Origin: Calocera cornea HHB12733
Lineage: Eukaryota > Basidiomycota > Dacrymycetes > Dacrymycetales > Dacrymycetaceae
Assembly (NCBI GenBank): GCA_001632435.1
Contig: KV423953.1
Coordinates: 1-64,000 of the forward strand
Reading direction: 5' to 3'
Length of the DNA: 64,000 nt
Within the stretch, counting starts at the first letter, position 1; each line of letters starts with the position of its first letter. The position numbers were made by a program, and so were the translations under genes. Shown piece by piece: positions 34,610 through 44,116 of this stretch. The notes below the pieces were generated by a model. It ran no database searches. It saw only the letters and a list, made by a program, of their open reading frames with translations, and was not told the DNA's origin.

Positions 34610-35260
34610 TATGTTTATTAATTGATAGTTATCCATTAACCTTGGGCGAATGCCAGGTGCCGGACAGAAGTAGACATTTGCCGAGCGAAGGGTGACGCGT
34701 TCGGTGCCAATGGTGCGCGCTAGATCTCACTCATTTGCTACCCAAGTTATACTGTGCAGCCACTACTTTCCGACTGGACCAGTTCAATCAAATTCCAAGA
34801 CTGGAAAGTCAAGATTGGCTGGTTGAGATCCTGATCGCATCTCCACAAACATGCCTCTCTGATGTGTTGCATCCTTGAGAGCCGTTATTGAACCCACTTC
34901 AAGGTCTGTCAAACAAGACTCTGACTTGTTGACATCAGCACATTGTCAACGGCACATTGTCCCTGCATCTCCAAGGTCACCTGGTTGACATCTTAATCTC
35001 ATTTTCAGAGCACAGTGGTTGAATAGATACAAGGAAGAACATAGAGCCTGTACTTCTTCTTTATGTTTGGAGCACCTGCACTAAGCATGCCACACATTTG
35101 CATGCCGTCTTCTGGAACCTCGTCTCTGCCCTGGCTTTCTGCCAGCCCGACGTCCCCAGAGGCCATCCTCAAAGCAAGCTTTGCGCTCACCCGCGCCTGC
35201 CTACTCATCCTGCTCTTGCGAACATCCTCTGAAACGCTTCAAGTCTTGTCGCGTGTAACG
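34610..35260. other. Intergenic, no recognised gene
   Basis: About 650 bp without a credible frame. A few words (TTGACATCAG, TCAAC) echo the tandem repeat at 32.2-32.6 kb, but no full copy is present. Confidence 0.4.
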
Positions 35261-35265
35261 GTGCT

Positions 35266-37491
35266 TCAAGAGCTTGGAGTGTTTGGAGGGACAGGGGCCG
35301 TATCCCTCCGAACCAAGGACCGAGATGCCGTGTGTGTAGCAGAAGTGTTCTGCGACAGCGCATTACTTCGTACATGCGCTGGCTGGTTGGGGGGGCCGCG
35401 CAGTCGGCTCGAAGGCTGGTGACAATTGTCAGCACTGATTGATGTCAGAGGAACATCTGCTGTGGTATTTGGTCTTGCCGAGGACGCTGCGTAGGGTCGT
35501 GCAATATTGCTGTGGGCCGGGAGCATGGAGGGAACAACCGGTAAGGCTGACCGGCCCAAAGCTCGCAGAGGTTCGGTGAAGCTTGGTCTCATCGCCCAGT
35601 CCGGGGCTCGGGCATTCGTAGACCGAGGATAGTCCTGCGCCGGGGGCATGGGACTCCAAGGAGGCAAGCCTGGTCCCATTGCTTGGAGGGAGTAAGGGTC
35701 CGTTGGAAGGGGAGAGTGGGGGCCTAGCTGGTCGAAGAGGCCCGATGGATCATACCTCCCCTGTGTTGAGCTGCGGGTCGGGGGGGGCGTGAAGCCCGAA
35801 ACAGGCTGGGCCCATGGTGGTCCAGATTCGAGATAGTAAGGAGAGTACGGGAGCAGGAGGCGAGGGTGGTGGAGTGGCATGTGGCTGGGTAACGGTGCGA
35901 TCAATGTATTTGGAGCATTGTGGGAATCGGGTAATAGTTGACGTGTAGACCCCTGAGCAGATCTAGGAAGTTTGCCGTAACCGGAAGTGTCATCATGCAA
36001 CGAAGAAGTGCTGCGGACGGTGGTGACCGGCCAGGAGATCGATGATTCTATCCGCCTTGTGATCGAAGCGGTACTTGGTGGGGGTGAGGGATTGAGGGAG
36101 TTGATGGCGACCTTTGTGGGTGTGCGTGTATCCTCTTTTGAGATCGCCCGAGCACTTTGTAGCTTGAAGCCAGCCTTGATCGTGCCCGGACAAGGGTGTT
36201 CCTGATGTTTGGTTAGACAGAAACCTAAGGAACCCTCTTGCTTGTGACATACTGGGTATCTGAGTTTCGGCTTTTTCCGCTGTGGGGCTGCGAGGGTAGT
36301 ATCCGCGGTCCGTTTCCTTTTGGTATGGCTTTCGGGTTTCGTACCTGCTTGAGTCTGGGAACTTGAGGTCTGGGAACTTGAGGTTGCTCTCATAGCAACT
36401 CTCTTTGCCACTGCAGCCCTTCAATGGCCAATGTATTGAACTTCATTCGGATCTTCTAGAGCGATAGACGCCTGCACCTCAGTGACACCTTTGGAAGGGT
36501 TGCGAGTCACAGTGGGAGGTTTGCTTGGTATGGTGCCAGGCTTGATGGGTCTTCGCGAAGCCTCGTCCTTCAGCATCGGAACCTCCACACTGCTACTATT
36601 GGCCGCCTTGGTCGTAGCCTGCGCTAGAACTGGCACGGCGACCAAAGGGTTAATATTTGTTGGTGTATTGGGAAGACTGACAGGAGGTTTGCCTCGGAGC
36701 CTTATCCTGCTGGAAACTATAGCTTCTGTCCCTTCCTCTTCTGAATCGCCTTCATCATCAGAGCCAAGTTTAAAAGACCACCCGCTGTTGCTGCTCATGC
36801 TATTTGAAGATTTTGAAGACCACTTTCGAAACGAGCTGCGTGCTCTAGGGCGCCGTGATGGAGGAAAGCAACCTGTATGCGCTCTGTCTGCTACAATGGG
36901 TGGACGCGCGTCAGGGACACGCGTCTCACCTGACGCGCGTCTCACGCGCTCATCTTGAATGCCCTGCTGGTGCTGGTGGCGCTGACTCAGCCGCGAGGAC
37001 GCGCTCGACGCGTTGGGCGGCTGCGTGAGCGTTGTCTGGCTAGGTGCGTTCTTGCTGGACTGATCTTGCTCACCTGTGATTGACGGCTGATGGACCAACA
37101 ACGACACGAACGTGGACCTGGGTGTTGACTGACCTCCGCTACTGGCTGCTGCTCCTCGACGAACCTTACATCGCTCTGTCATGTCTCTCGATCTGTGATC
37201 CAGCGCAGTCACGTGCCGCCACNNNNNNNNNNNNNNNNNNNNNNNNNNNNNNNNNNNNNNNNNNNNNNNNNNNNNNNNNNNNNNNNNNNNNNNNNNNNNN
37301 NNNNNNNNNNNNNNNNNNNNNNGAGTGCTTCCCGGCGATCCAGAGCAACGATGTCTCTCTCCACTGGTCTCTGGCTCGGCGGCGTCTGCCTCTAGTCCAA
37401 TGGGGTAGCGCGGCTCCAGAGGGCGCGGCCTGTATGCACTCGGGTGCACGATCCGTATGCGCTCCTCGTCCTCCTTGGTCCACGCCCACAT
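35266..37491 (-). CDS. Long low-complexity hypothetical frame split by one in-frame TGA and the assembly gap
   Basis: Minus-strand codons from 37491 to 36421 and from 36420 to 35266 share one reading frame, separated only by a TGA at 36421-36423. The upstream part (across the N gap) contains an acidic patch LGSDDEGDSEEEGTEA and a serine run SSKSSNSMSSNSGW, and ends ALEDPNEVQYIGH. The downstream part has a nuclear-localisation-like KRKRTADTTLAAPQRKKPK followed by a possible Cys/His cluster (YPVCHKQEGSLGFCLTKHQ, HPCPG), then Pro/Ser-rich tail. A CGA-to-TGA change, or a short unrecognised intron, would explain the split. It could be a regulatory or DNA-binding protein. No known domain is recognised with confidence. 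Confidence 0.4.
37223..37322. other. Assembly gap (100 N)
   Basis: Exactly 100 undetermined bases. This is the conventional placeholder for a gap of unknown length, so sequences either side may not be adjacent by the stated distance. Confidence 0.99.
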
Positions 37492-37499
37492 ACATCAAC

Positions 37500-39008
37500 A
37501 GCATACAGCATACATGAGCGTCTCCTACAGCAGCGTCCCACGCAACAGCCCGTCTCCTCCATCATGGCATCGTGCCGCCGCATCCCTCTCCTCGCTGGCG
37601 ACCGCCCTGCCGTTCCAGCTCCCGCAGCTGCCCTTTGGTGTATCCATTTGGGGTACACTGCCGAGAGAGGACATCCCCGATATAGTCCTCATCCCACCGT
37701 GCGTTGTTCTCACGCTGCGCTTGTCGCTCGCATATACTGATGCGCTGTGCTCCGGGGATTTAGGACGCCTGAGCGGCCCGTGATCAGCGCGTCGAGGGAG
37801 GAGAACAAGCGCCTCACAGAGCGCTTCTTCAGGTCCATCTCCTTTCCTCCCGCTTCAGCACACGCTCATGCTGATAGAGAAAAGCGCTCCACGCCCCGAA
37901 CTCGGACCGATCTCTCCCACTAGGACAGATCCGCAATGCCTCTTACCGCTGCCGTACGGAGGGCGCCGACCAAAACGGCATGACGACAAGGAGAACGCGT
38001 CTCCTGCGCGCATCTCGGCTCCGACCGCCTCGAGACCAGCGTTAGCTAGCAGCAACCCCTTCGGCCCGCCCCGTCCCTCAACAGCGGAGAGCAACCCGTT
38101 TGGCGCACCCCGCCTCACGCGACCGCCCAGCGCTGTCAAGTGCGACAGCCTCCCACGGCAGTATGTCCCGTCTCCCTCATGCTCGTGTATGCGCGCTGAG
38201 AGTACACGGCAGCTCGAAGAACCCCCACCGCTCTGATCCACGTGATCCGCCCGGGCTGAGAAGGCTCACTCGGCCAGGGCAGAACTCTCCAACGCAGAGA
38301 AGACGATCAGCATCGATCGCGGGATACGCTGAGCTGGAAGCGTTCCGCTTCCCTGCCCACAATCGGATCACATACCGCACGACGGCAACAAGCAACGACA
38401 CGAAGAACGCCACGATCTCGCAAGCATGTCGTACAGAAGCGCCACATAATGCGATCGAAGACGTAAGGCGCTCGGCAACGCGCTCGGTCCGCTTCGCGGG
38501 CGACGAGAACGCACCAGCGGGCACTCACGAACGGCAAGCCCGCCAGCTCACACCCGCCTTGCCAACTTCGGCCACGGCTCAGCGCGCACACCAGCCGAAC
38601 GTCTCCAGCGCTCAGTGTGCCGTCTTGCCGCCTTCTCCCAATGCGCCCAGGAACAACATCCCGCGGGGGCTGGCGCTCAGGGAGCGAACGAACCAGGTCG
38701 ACGAAGTGCGCTGGCAAGGGACCGGCGCCGCTGGGACGAAGGCTCATGCGCGCGCGGGGAGCATGGATTTGGAAAGGGTGAAGAGGATATGGGAGGACTG
38801 GAATTGGGTCGACGACGTTCGCCCTGCCAAGGCTCTTACTGCCAATGTCGGCAAGGCGGTTGGACAACGCGTTGCGACGGCGGTCAAACATAGCAGACCG
38901 GAGAGGATGAGGAGCAGTCACCTGGACGGCTGGCGCCAGGAGGAGGAGCGCTTCGTCATCGGTGAGTGGGACGACGAAGATGATGTCTGGGAAGACCTCT
39001 CGTTCTAG
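37500..39008 (+). CDS. Ser/Pro-rich hypothetical protein with KEN-type motif
   Basis: Probable multi-exon plus-strand gene. Segments in order are REENKRLTERFFR (near 37830); EKSAPRPELGPISPTRTDPQ and DDKENASPARISAPT (37868-38160) with two copies of SNPFG(P/A)PR; SASIAGYAELEAFRFPAHN and SVRFAGDENAPAG (38290-38520); and a conserved-looking C-terminus RVKRIWEDWNWVDDV...EWDDEDDVWEDLSF ending at 39008. The exon joins near 37845 and 38165-38290 are uncertain. The KEN triplet followed by ASP resembles APC/C degrons, which would suit a cell-cycle regulator, but this is a guess from a short motif. The 267-codon minus-strand frame over the same bases is a shadow. Confidence 0.45.
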
Positions 39009-40108
39009 CCTTGCTGGGGTCGGCCCGCGGGCGCCTGTATGCCGTGCCCGCACGGCATAGTGGATTACGGAAGTTGCGTTCGACACGTCGCAGTACAGAA
39101 CAATGAACACGACAATAACGGTTTACGCGAGGCTTCTCTTGCGCACGCGCTTGCGCTTCCAGATCCAGCGAGTGGAACGGCAGAACGCCGCATAAGGTCG
39201 GAGGGTGCTCTAATCAAACAACGTTGCGCGAAGCACGAAGAAGAGGCGTGCCTGACGCTCAGGGTGCCGGGACTGGGTGAACGCCGGAGCTGCGCTCCGT
39301 ACGCGTGCAGTCCAGTCTCGTGCGGGCGCCTCTTTCACACTCGGGTGTTTCATGCCAGCACGCGCACCGGATTTGGACTGGGTTGCTCTGACGGCGCTTG
39401 GGAAATGGGTTTGACACGCTGGGCGGGTGAAGTTATTTTCGTTCGGGGAGGTGATGAGCTGGCGGTACTGTTTGACTCGCTGGGGCGAGTTTCATCAAGG
39501 AAAACTGTTCAACCTTTTGTTTCAGCCGCAACAGCGGGGATCTACTTCGCGCGTGCACATCTTCACTCCAGACAGAGCAAACAGCGTGCAGTCAGCTGGA
39601 CATAGTCAGGCGTTCGCAAGATAGTCACGGGTCCCACCCGGGAGTCGAGTACGGCGTCTGGTCCACAGCCCTGATTGTTACTAGGGGCCAAGGCTTCCAA
39701 CAAGTATGTAGCCAGAGACCACAGCAGTCGTCTCCTGCTTCAAAGAGGTCAGGAGAAGCAGCAACATAAACACATGAAGGCGCTTCGCCCCTAGCATCCA
39801 ATGTGTGTCCGCGACTCTCTCGGAAGGCGAACCTCCTACTTTGAACAGCGGCGCTGACTTTGCGTTGAACCGGGGGAGCTGGAGCAAAGAGAGTTCCAAG
39901 ACAAAGTAAGGAGAGCCCAAAGGGGAAGTACCGGAGACGACTTCCCTTCTTGTGTTTTTTTTAATATGGACAGTATCGATGTGAACTGTGGCTCCTGCTC
40001 CTGCCTCTTTTGAAATGTGATGAGTCACGCGCGCTTTCTCGTGTCAAAATGTCGCGGCGTCGGAGTTATTCTTGCCCACGCGCGGCGCACGGGCCTCGCG
40101 ATTTCTAC

Positions 40109-40114
40109 TATAAA
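40109..40114 (+). promoter_or_regulatory. Putative TATA box of DMC1
   Basis: TATAAA lies 164 bp before the DMC1 start codon. It is the only clear match in the proximal upstream region. The distance leaves room for a 5' UTR containing the CTTGAC repeat. Confidence 0.45.
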
Positions 40115-40152
40115 GACGACGCGTCTCCGTTTGGGGCGAGCTTTCACTCCTT

Positions 40153-40232
40153 GACTTTGACCCTTGACTTTGACCTTGACCTTGACTTACACCTTGACTG
40201 TGAACTTGAACTTGAACTTGACCTTGACCACG
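40153..40232 (+). repeat. Hexamer-type repeat (CTTGAC / CTTGAA) in the DMC1 leader
   Basis: About a dozen consecutive or near-consecutive CTTGAC, TTTGAC, CTTGAA and GTGAAC units occur between the TATA box and the ATG. The repeat is pyrimidine-rich on this strand and could form a promoter or 5' UTR element. Confidence 0.8.
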
Positions 40233-40277
40233 CTGTCGTTCCTCCACCGTTGCCTTCAACTCACCTGGAACTTCACC

Positions 40278-42688
40278 ATGCCACCTCGCCGGCCGAACAA
40301 CAACCGTGAGCGCACTGAGACTCGCGACACTGAGCATGAGCCTTCTATATTGAACTCCCGCTCGACAACGCCCGGACCGGTGGAGCCCGAAGAGGAGGTA
40401 AGTACACCTCTATTGGCCACAACTGTACTGGTGTCATGGAGCTGGGACAGGTCCCCGCCTTCTTCGATAGCATAGATGAGCTCCAAACTCACGTGAGTAA
40501 CTCCCTCCAGACTGCCTTCTCTCTCGGGGGTGGAGAGCCCACATCAGAGCGCGCATGCTCTGGTCATGTGTCACATGTATGCGCTTAACCTGGATCCTCT
40601 GGCTCGAGCAGCCTGTACTGCTGGGTTGGATGGGCAGGCTTGCCGCTTGTCGCAGTGCTGCACGGGTGATGACAGGGTGCATATATGCGCTTCGACATGG
40701 TTGTATCCGACCTTCATTCCTCGTCACCTCCATCCTTGCGGTTTGTTTTTTGGGAAACGTTCCTCGTCGCCTCCGTCCTTGCGCCCTTCCCTGTGGCAAG
40801 CTCTTATATGGGCTGGTGTCTTTGGCCACCCGTACATGCGAAGAAACTGAGTACTCATCGTCTGCCCAGGGCATCAATGCACAAGACATCACCAAGCTCA
40901 AAGTAAGTATCTATTTATCATTGCGACTGGACAGATAACTCATGCTGTTCCAGCTCGCCGGTCTCTACACTGTCAGCAGCGTTCGGATGATGACTAAGAG
41001 GCACCTCATGAAGCTGAAGGTACATACGTGGATCGTATAAACTGCATATATGCGTTCTCAAACCCCATCTTCCAGGGATTGTCGGACACGAAGGTCGATA
41101 AGATCAAGGTCGCTCTTTTGTTCGCATCCATTGTGTTCAAGCTGACCATTGACTCTGAATCCTGATATGTCGCAGGAAGCGGCAGCGAAGCTATCGGTAC
41201 GAGCGCGTACTGCGTCGACGGATGGAGTTCGAACTCATATACACTAGGGTTCGAGCTTTTGCACGGGTACCGAGCTTAGCAACAGAAGGGAGAAAGTCAT
41301 GCACATTTCAACCGGTTCGAAAAGTGTCGACCTGATCCTTGGGGGTAAGCATTCGGGCTAGCATGTTGAGATGTGATGTCTCAGCGGATGGATAGGTGGC
41401 TTTGAGACACAATCCATTTCAGAAGGTGAGAGTGATCATACCAGGAGGCACGTCGAAAGCTGATCAGGGGCCGAACAGTATACGGAGAGTTCCGCACCGG
41501 AAAGACTCAACTGTGTCACACGTTATGCGTCACTGCGCAGATGCCTGTGGGGATGGGTGGTGGTGGTGGAAAGGTCTGAAACATTCGTTCATGGAACGTC
41601 AGGTACTGAAGTTCTAAAGGTCGCATACATCGATACCGAGGGTATGAAGCTCCTCCAAGATCAATATGCTAAGGTGCCAATGCTTGCGCAGGTACATTCC
41701 GCCCTCAGCGTGTGAAAGCGATCGCCGAGAGGTTCGGTGTCGACCCAACTTCAGTTCAAGATAACATCCTCTATGGCAGGTTGCCCTACTACAAATGGGC
41801 ATGCTCACTCTGATGGTCTACAATGAATAGCCCGTGCCTACAACAGCGAGCATCAAGTTCGCTGCATTTCCTCCCATTCGCTCTATTCTACTCACAATAT
41901 GACTTGAAGATGGAGCTCATTCAAGATTTGGCATGCCGCTTTGCCGAAGAGAAGATGTACAGCCTGCTCGTCAGTAGCTCAATTGAACTTTCCACAAGGA
42001 TCTAATTCACAGCAACAAGATTGTTGACAGTATCTTGGCTCTTTTCAGGTAGATCGAACTGGCTCCAGGAATGGACAACACTGATGAGTTACAGAACGGA
42101 CTATACGGGCCGTGCAGAGCTTAGTGAACGTCAGCAGAAGGTAGGAGTTTCGTTAGTACCTTCTCAAACCATACTAAACGACTTTCTCAGCTGGGTCAGG
42201 TGAGCTCAAAGTTGGCGATCGGACAGAGAGGCACAGAATTAACAGGACTATGCCAGATGCTGTCTCGCCTCGTCAAACTTTCCGAAGAGTTCAACGTAAG
42301 ACCTGCTTATTTGAGTTCTTCACGCGTCCTTATATTTGGCTTAGATCGCCATCCTCCTTACAAATCAAGTGCAGTGTAAGACGCTTGTGAACGCTGTAGT
42401 CACATGCGAAGCTTATGATGATGACACCAGCCGACCCGGGCGTGACTATGGCGTTTGGTCCTGTGCCCCCGAAGCCGATCGGTGGACATGTGCTGTCGCA
42501 TGCGTCTACGACGAGAATCTGTTTGCGCAAAGGTGATGTACCGTGTGCAGCTTGGGATGTCCTCCCTGACGTGGCCAAACCCTGCAGGTCGCGCGGAAGA
42601 GCGAATTGCCAAGCTGGTCGACAGTCCGGATATGCCCGAGTCCGACGCGACGTACAAGCTGGATGAGGGCGGATGGACGGACGTGTGA
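40278..42688 (+). CDS. DMC1: Meiotic recombinase Dmc1 (RecA/Rad51 family)
   Basis: Dmc1 is the meiosis-specific strand-exchange ATPase that pairs homologous chromosomes. By my reading there are 20 exons: 40278-40397, 40442-40492, 40870-40902, 40954-41019, 41076-41108, 41176-41196, 41248-41344, 41396-41425, 41479-41573, 41620-41641, 41692-41775, 41831-41856, 41910-41969, 42020-42048, 42095-42140, 42191-42199, 42257-42295, 42345-42375, 42431-42532 and 42588-42688. The HhH region reads [21 protein letters not shown], the Walker A is GEFRTGKTQ, and the Walker B-like segment is [28 protein letters not shown] and the C-terminus [20 protein letters not shown] match Dmc1. Loop L2 reads [14 protein letters not shown], unusual in its middle. 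Exon 16 is only 9 nt, and intron 11 starts with GC. The frame is open throughout once spliced. Confidence 0.93.
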
Positions 42689-44116
42689 ACATCCGCATGT
42701 ACCCTGCAGTTTTCTCCCTCACAGACGACACGAGCAACACTGTTATCCTCGGTGGACAGACACGTGTCATTTCACTTTTCTCCGTCTTCCGGTCGAGACT
42801 GTCCGAAGAGATTGTACATTATAGGTTAATGACTCTTGAACACAGAATGCCAATGGATTCTGATATGTCACTGAACGGTGCGCGTCCGGTTACTTTGCCT
42901 GGCGTCGTCCACTTCCGGGTTCCGTGACAAACACTAGGTTCCTGGGCATCGAAGTTGAGCACGTTTTACCGGAAAAAAACTCATTGCGTCCAGTCAGTGG
43001 CCGTCACGAACTTCCTCATTAAGAATGACGTCCGTCTTACCGGCACTACTCTACATCTGTTAAAACCGCAGGACACTGATAGCAGGGGTCCCTATGAGCG
43101 CTATAGATGCTATGGATAACTTTTTCGAGCATGATTTTGCCGTCTACAATGGTCCCTCTTTCTCCAAACATGTTCAGACATGTAGCCAACATGTGTTTGG
43201 CACTTCTTCTGCATAAATGTCATAAAACTGGGAGTTTGTCACAGTGCACAAAGTACAGGACACGATGCTATATAAAGGCAGGATTGCAATGGGTGCTAGG
43301 ACCCCTATATAGGCTACATAGCCACTATAGACAAGGTTGTCTTTTACTGATGTAAGGGGGGGAGCAAACCCACAAACCTTGTTAAACACTGAACGGAAGT
43401 AAATGTAAGAAGCGGAATCAAAAGGGGGAAATAGAGGGCACGGAAGTAGATGCCTGAGGGGAAGCAGATACTGTATCGAAGCGGAAGCATTTACTTAGCG
43501 GAGGTAAATGCTTTAGCGGAAGCAATCGCGCACAGCGGAAGCAACAACGGGGAGAGACAGGGCATGGCAGAAGTAAAAAGTCCATCGGAGGAAGCAAGTA
43601 TCTCAAACGGAGGGGAGAGAGAAAGCGGAAGCAAAATATGGGTAACGGACACAAATAAATACATCAGAAATAAATGTTGGGCGGTGGCAAAGGAAGCTAG
43701 CGGAAGTAAAGTCAGAGCGGAGGGAGCATTCAAAGCGGAAGAAAACCCAGCTAGCGGAGGCAAAGAGGCACAAACGGGAGCAAATGGGGCTCTCTCTCTG
43801 CTTTACACTTTGCTTCGGGTTAACTTAGTTAGAGTTTATTTACTCCTGTTGTGCCCTCTGGTCGCTCCCGCTTCCGTCTGTTCCGCTGTCCCCGCGAAGT
43901 GCCTCCCTAGCTGATCACATGCCGCGATGCTCCTCTCATGCACGCGGCGAGCAGCCGCGAACCAACCAGTAGGGCAAGAGCCACCAGAGGAGTGATAACG
44001 AGGAGCAGGACAGAACGCGTACTCCTAGGTGGAGCTGGCAGCGAACGGCTCTACCGGGCTGCGTCCACCAGGCCAGCGAGTCGGCTCATGATCCATGTGC
44101 TGTCTTAGAAGTCGGC
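42689..44116. other. Long intergenic region with a regular motif array
   Basis: 1.4 kb between DMC1 and the GH20 gene. The first 700 bp contain nothing recognised beyond a TATAAA-bearing AT-rich part (43260-43330). The second half holds the GCGGAAGYAAA array and its inverted tail. No convincing protein is present. Confidence 0.6.
43393..43887. repeat. Array of ~19 GCGGAAGYAAA motifs at ~19-bp spacing with inverted tail
   Basis: Motif starts lie near 43393, 43411, 43440, 43459, 43479, 43498, 43516, 43534, 43567, 43586, 43607, 43625, 43645, 43681, 43700, 43717, 43735, 43754 and 43774. Most steps are 17-21 bp. Each unit has a conserved core of about 11 nt and 7-9 variable nt. After 43800 the motif recurs on the opposite strand (TTTGCTTCGG at 43808, TTTACTCC at 43838, GCTTCCG near 43869, GTTCCGCT to 43887). 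A 154-codon frame overlaps the array, but the period is not a multiple of three, so the repeat is a DNA-level structure. Origin is unknown. Confidence 0.8.

Larger units (their letters stand above)
39009..40277. other. Intergenic region upstream of DMC1
   Basis: About 1.3 kb without a credible gene. The 188-codon frame at 39039-39605 has no recognisable features. The last 170 bp hold the putative TATA box (40109-40114) and a CTTGAC-type repeat before DMC1. Confidence 0.45.

Noticed and set aside
38307..39110. 267-codon minus-strand frame
   Set aside because: The plus strand carries the protein-like sequence (KENASP, SNPFG repeats, acidic C-terminus). The minus frame is arginine-rich noise.
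1..40000. TET/JBP dioxygenase accompanying the KDZ element
   Set aside because: I looked for the HxD...H dioxygenase pattern near KDZ and in the unknown genes and found nothing convincing.
43393..43785. CRISPR array
   Set aside because: Repeats are too short (11-nt core) and spacers only 7-9 nt. The organism is a eukaryote.
43450..43914. 154-codon protein encoded across the motif array
   Set aside because: The array period is not a multiple of three and the frame has no family. Openness is explained by the purine-rich repeat.
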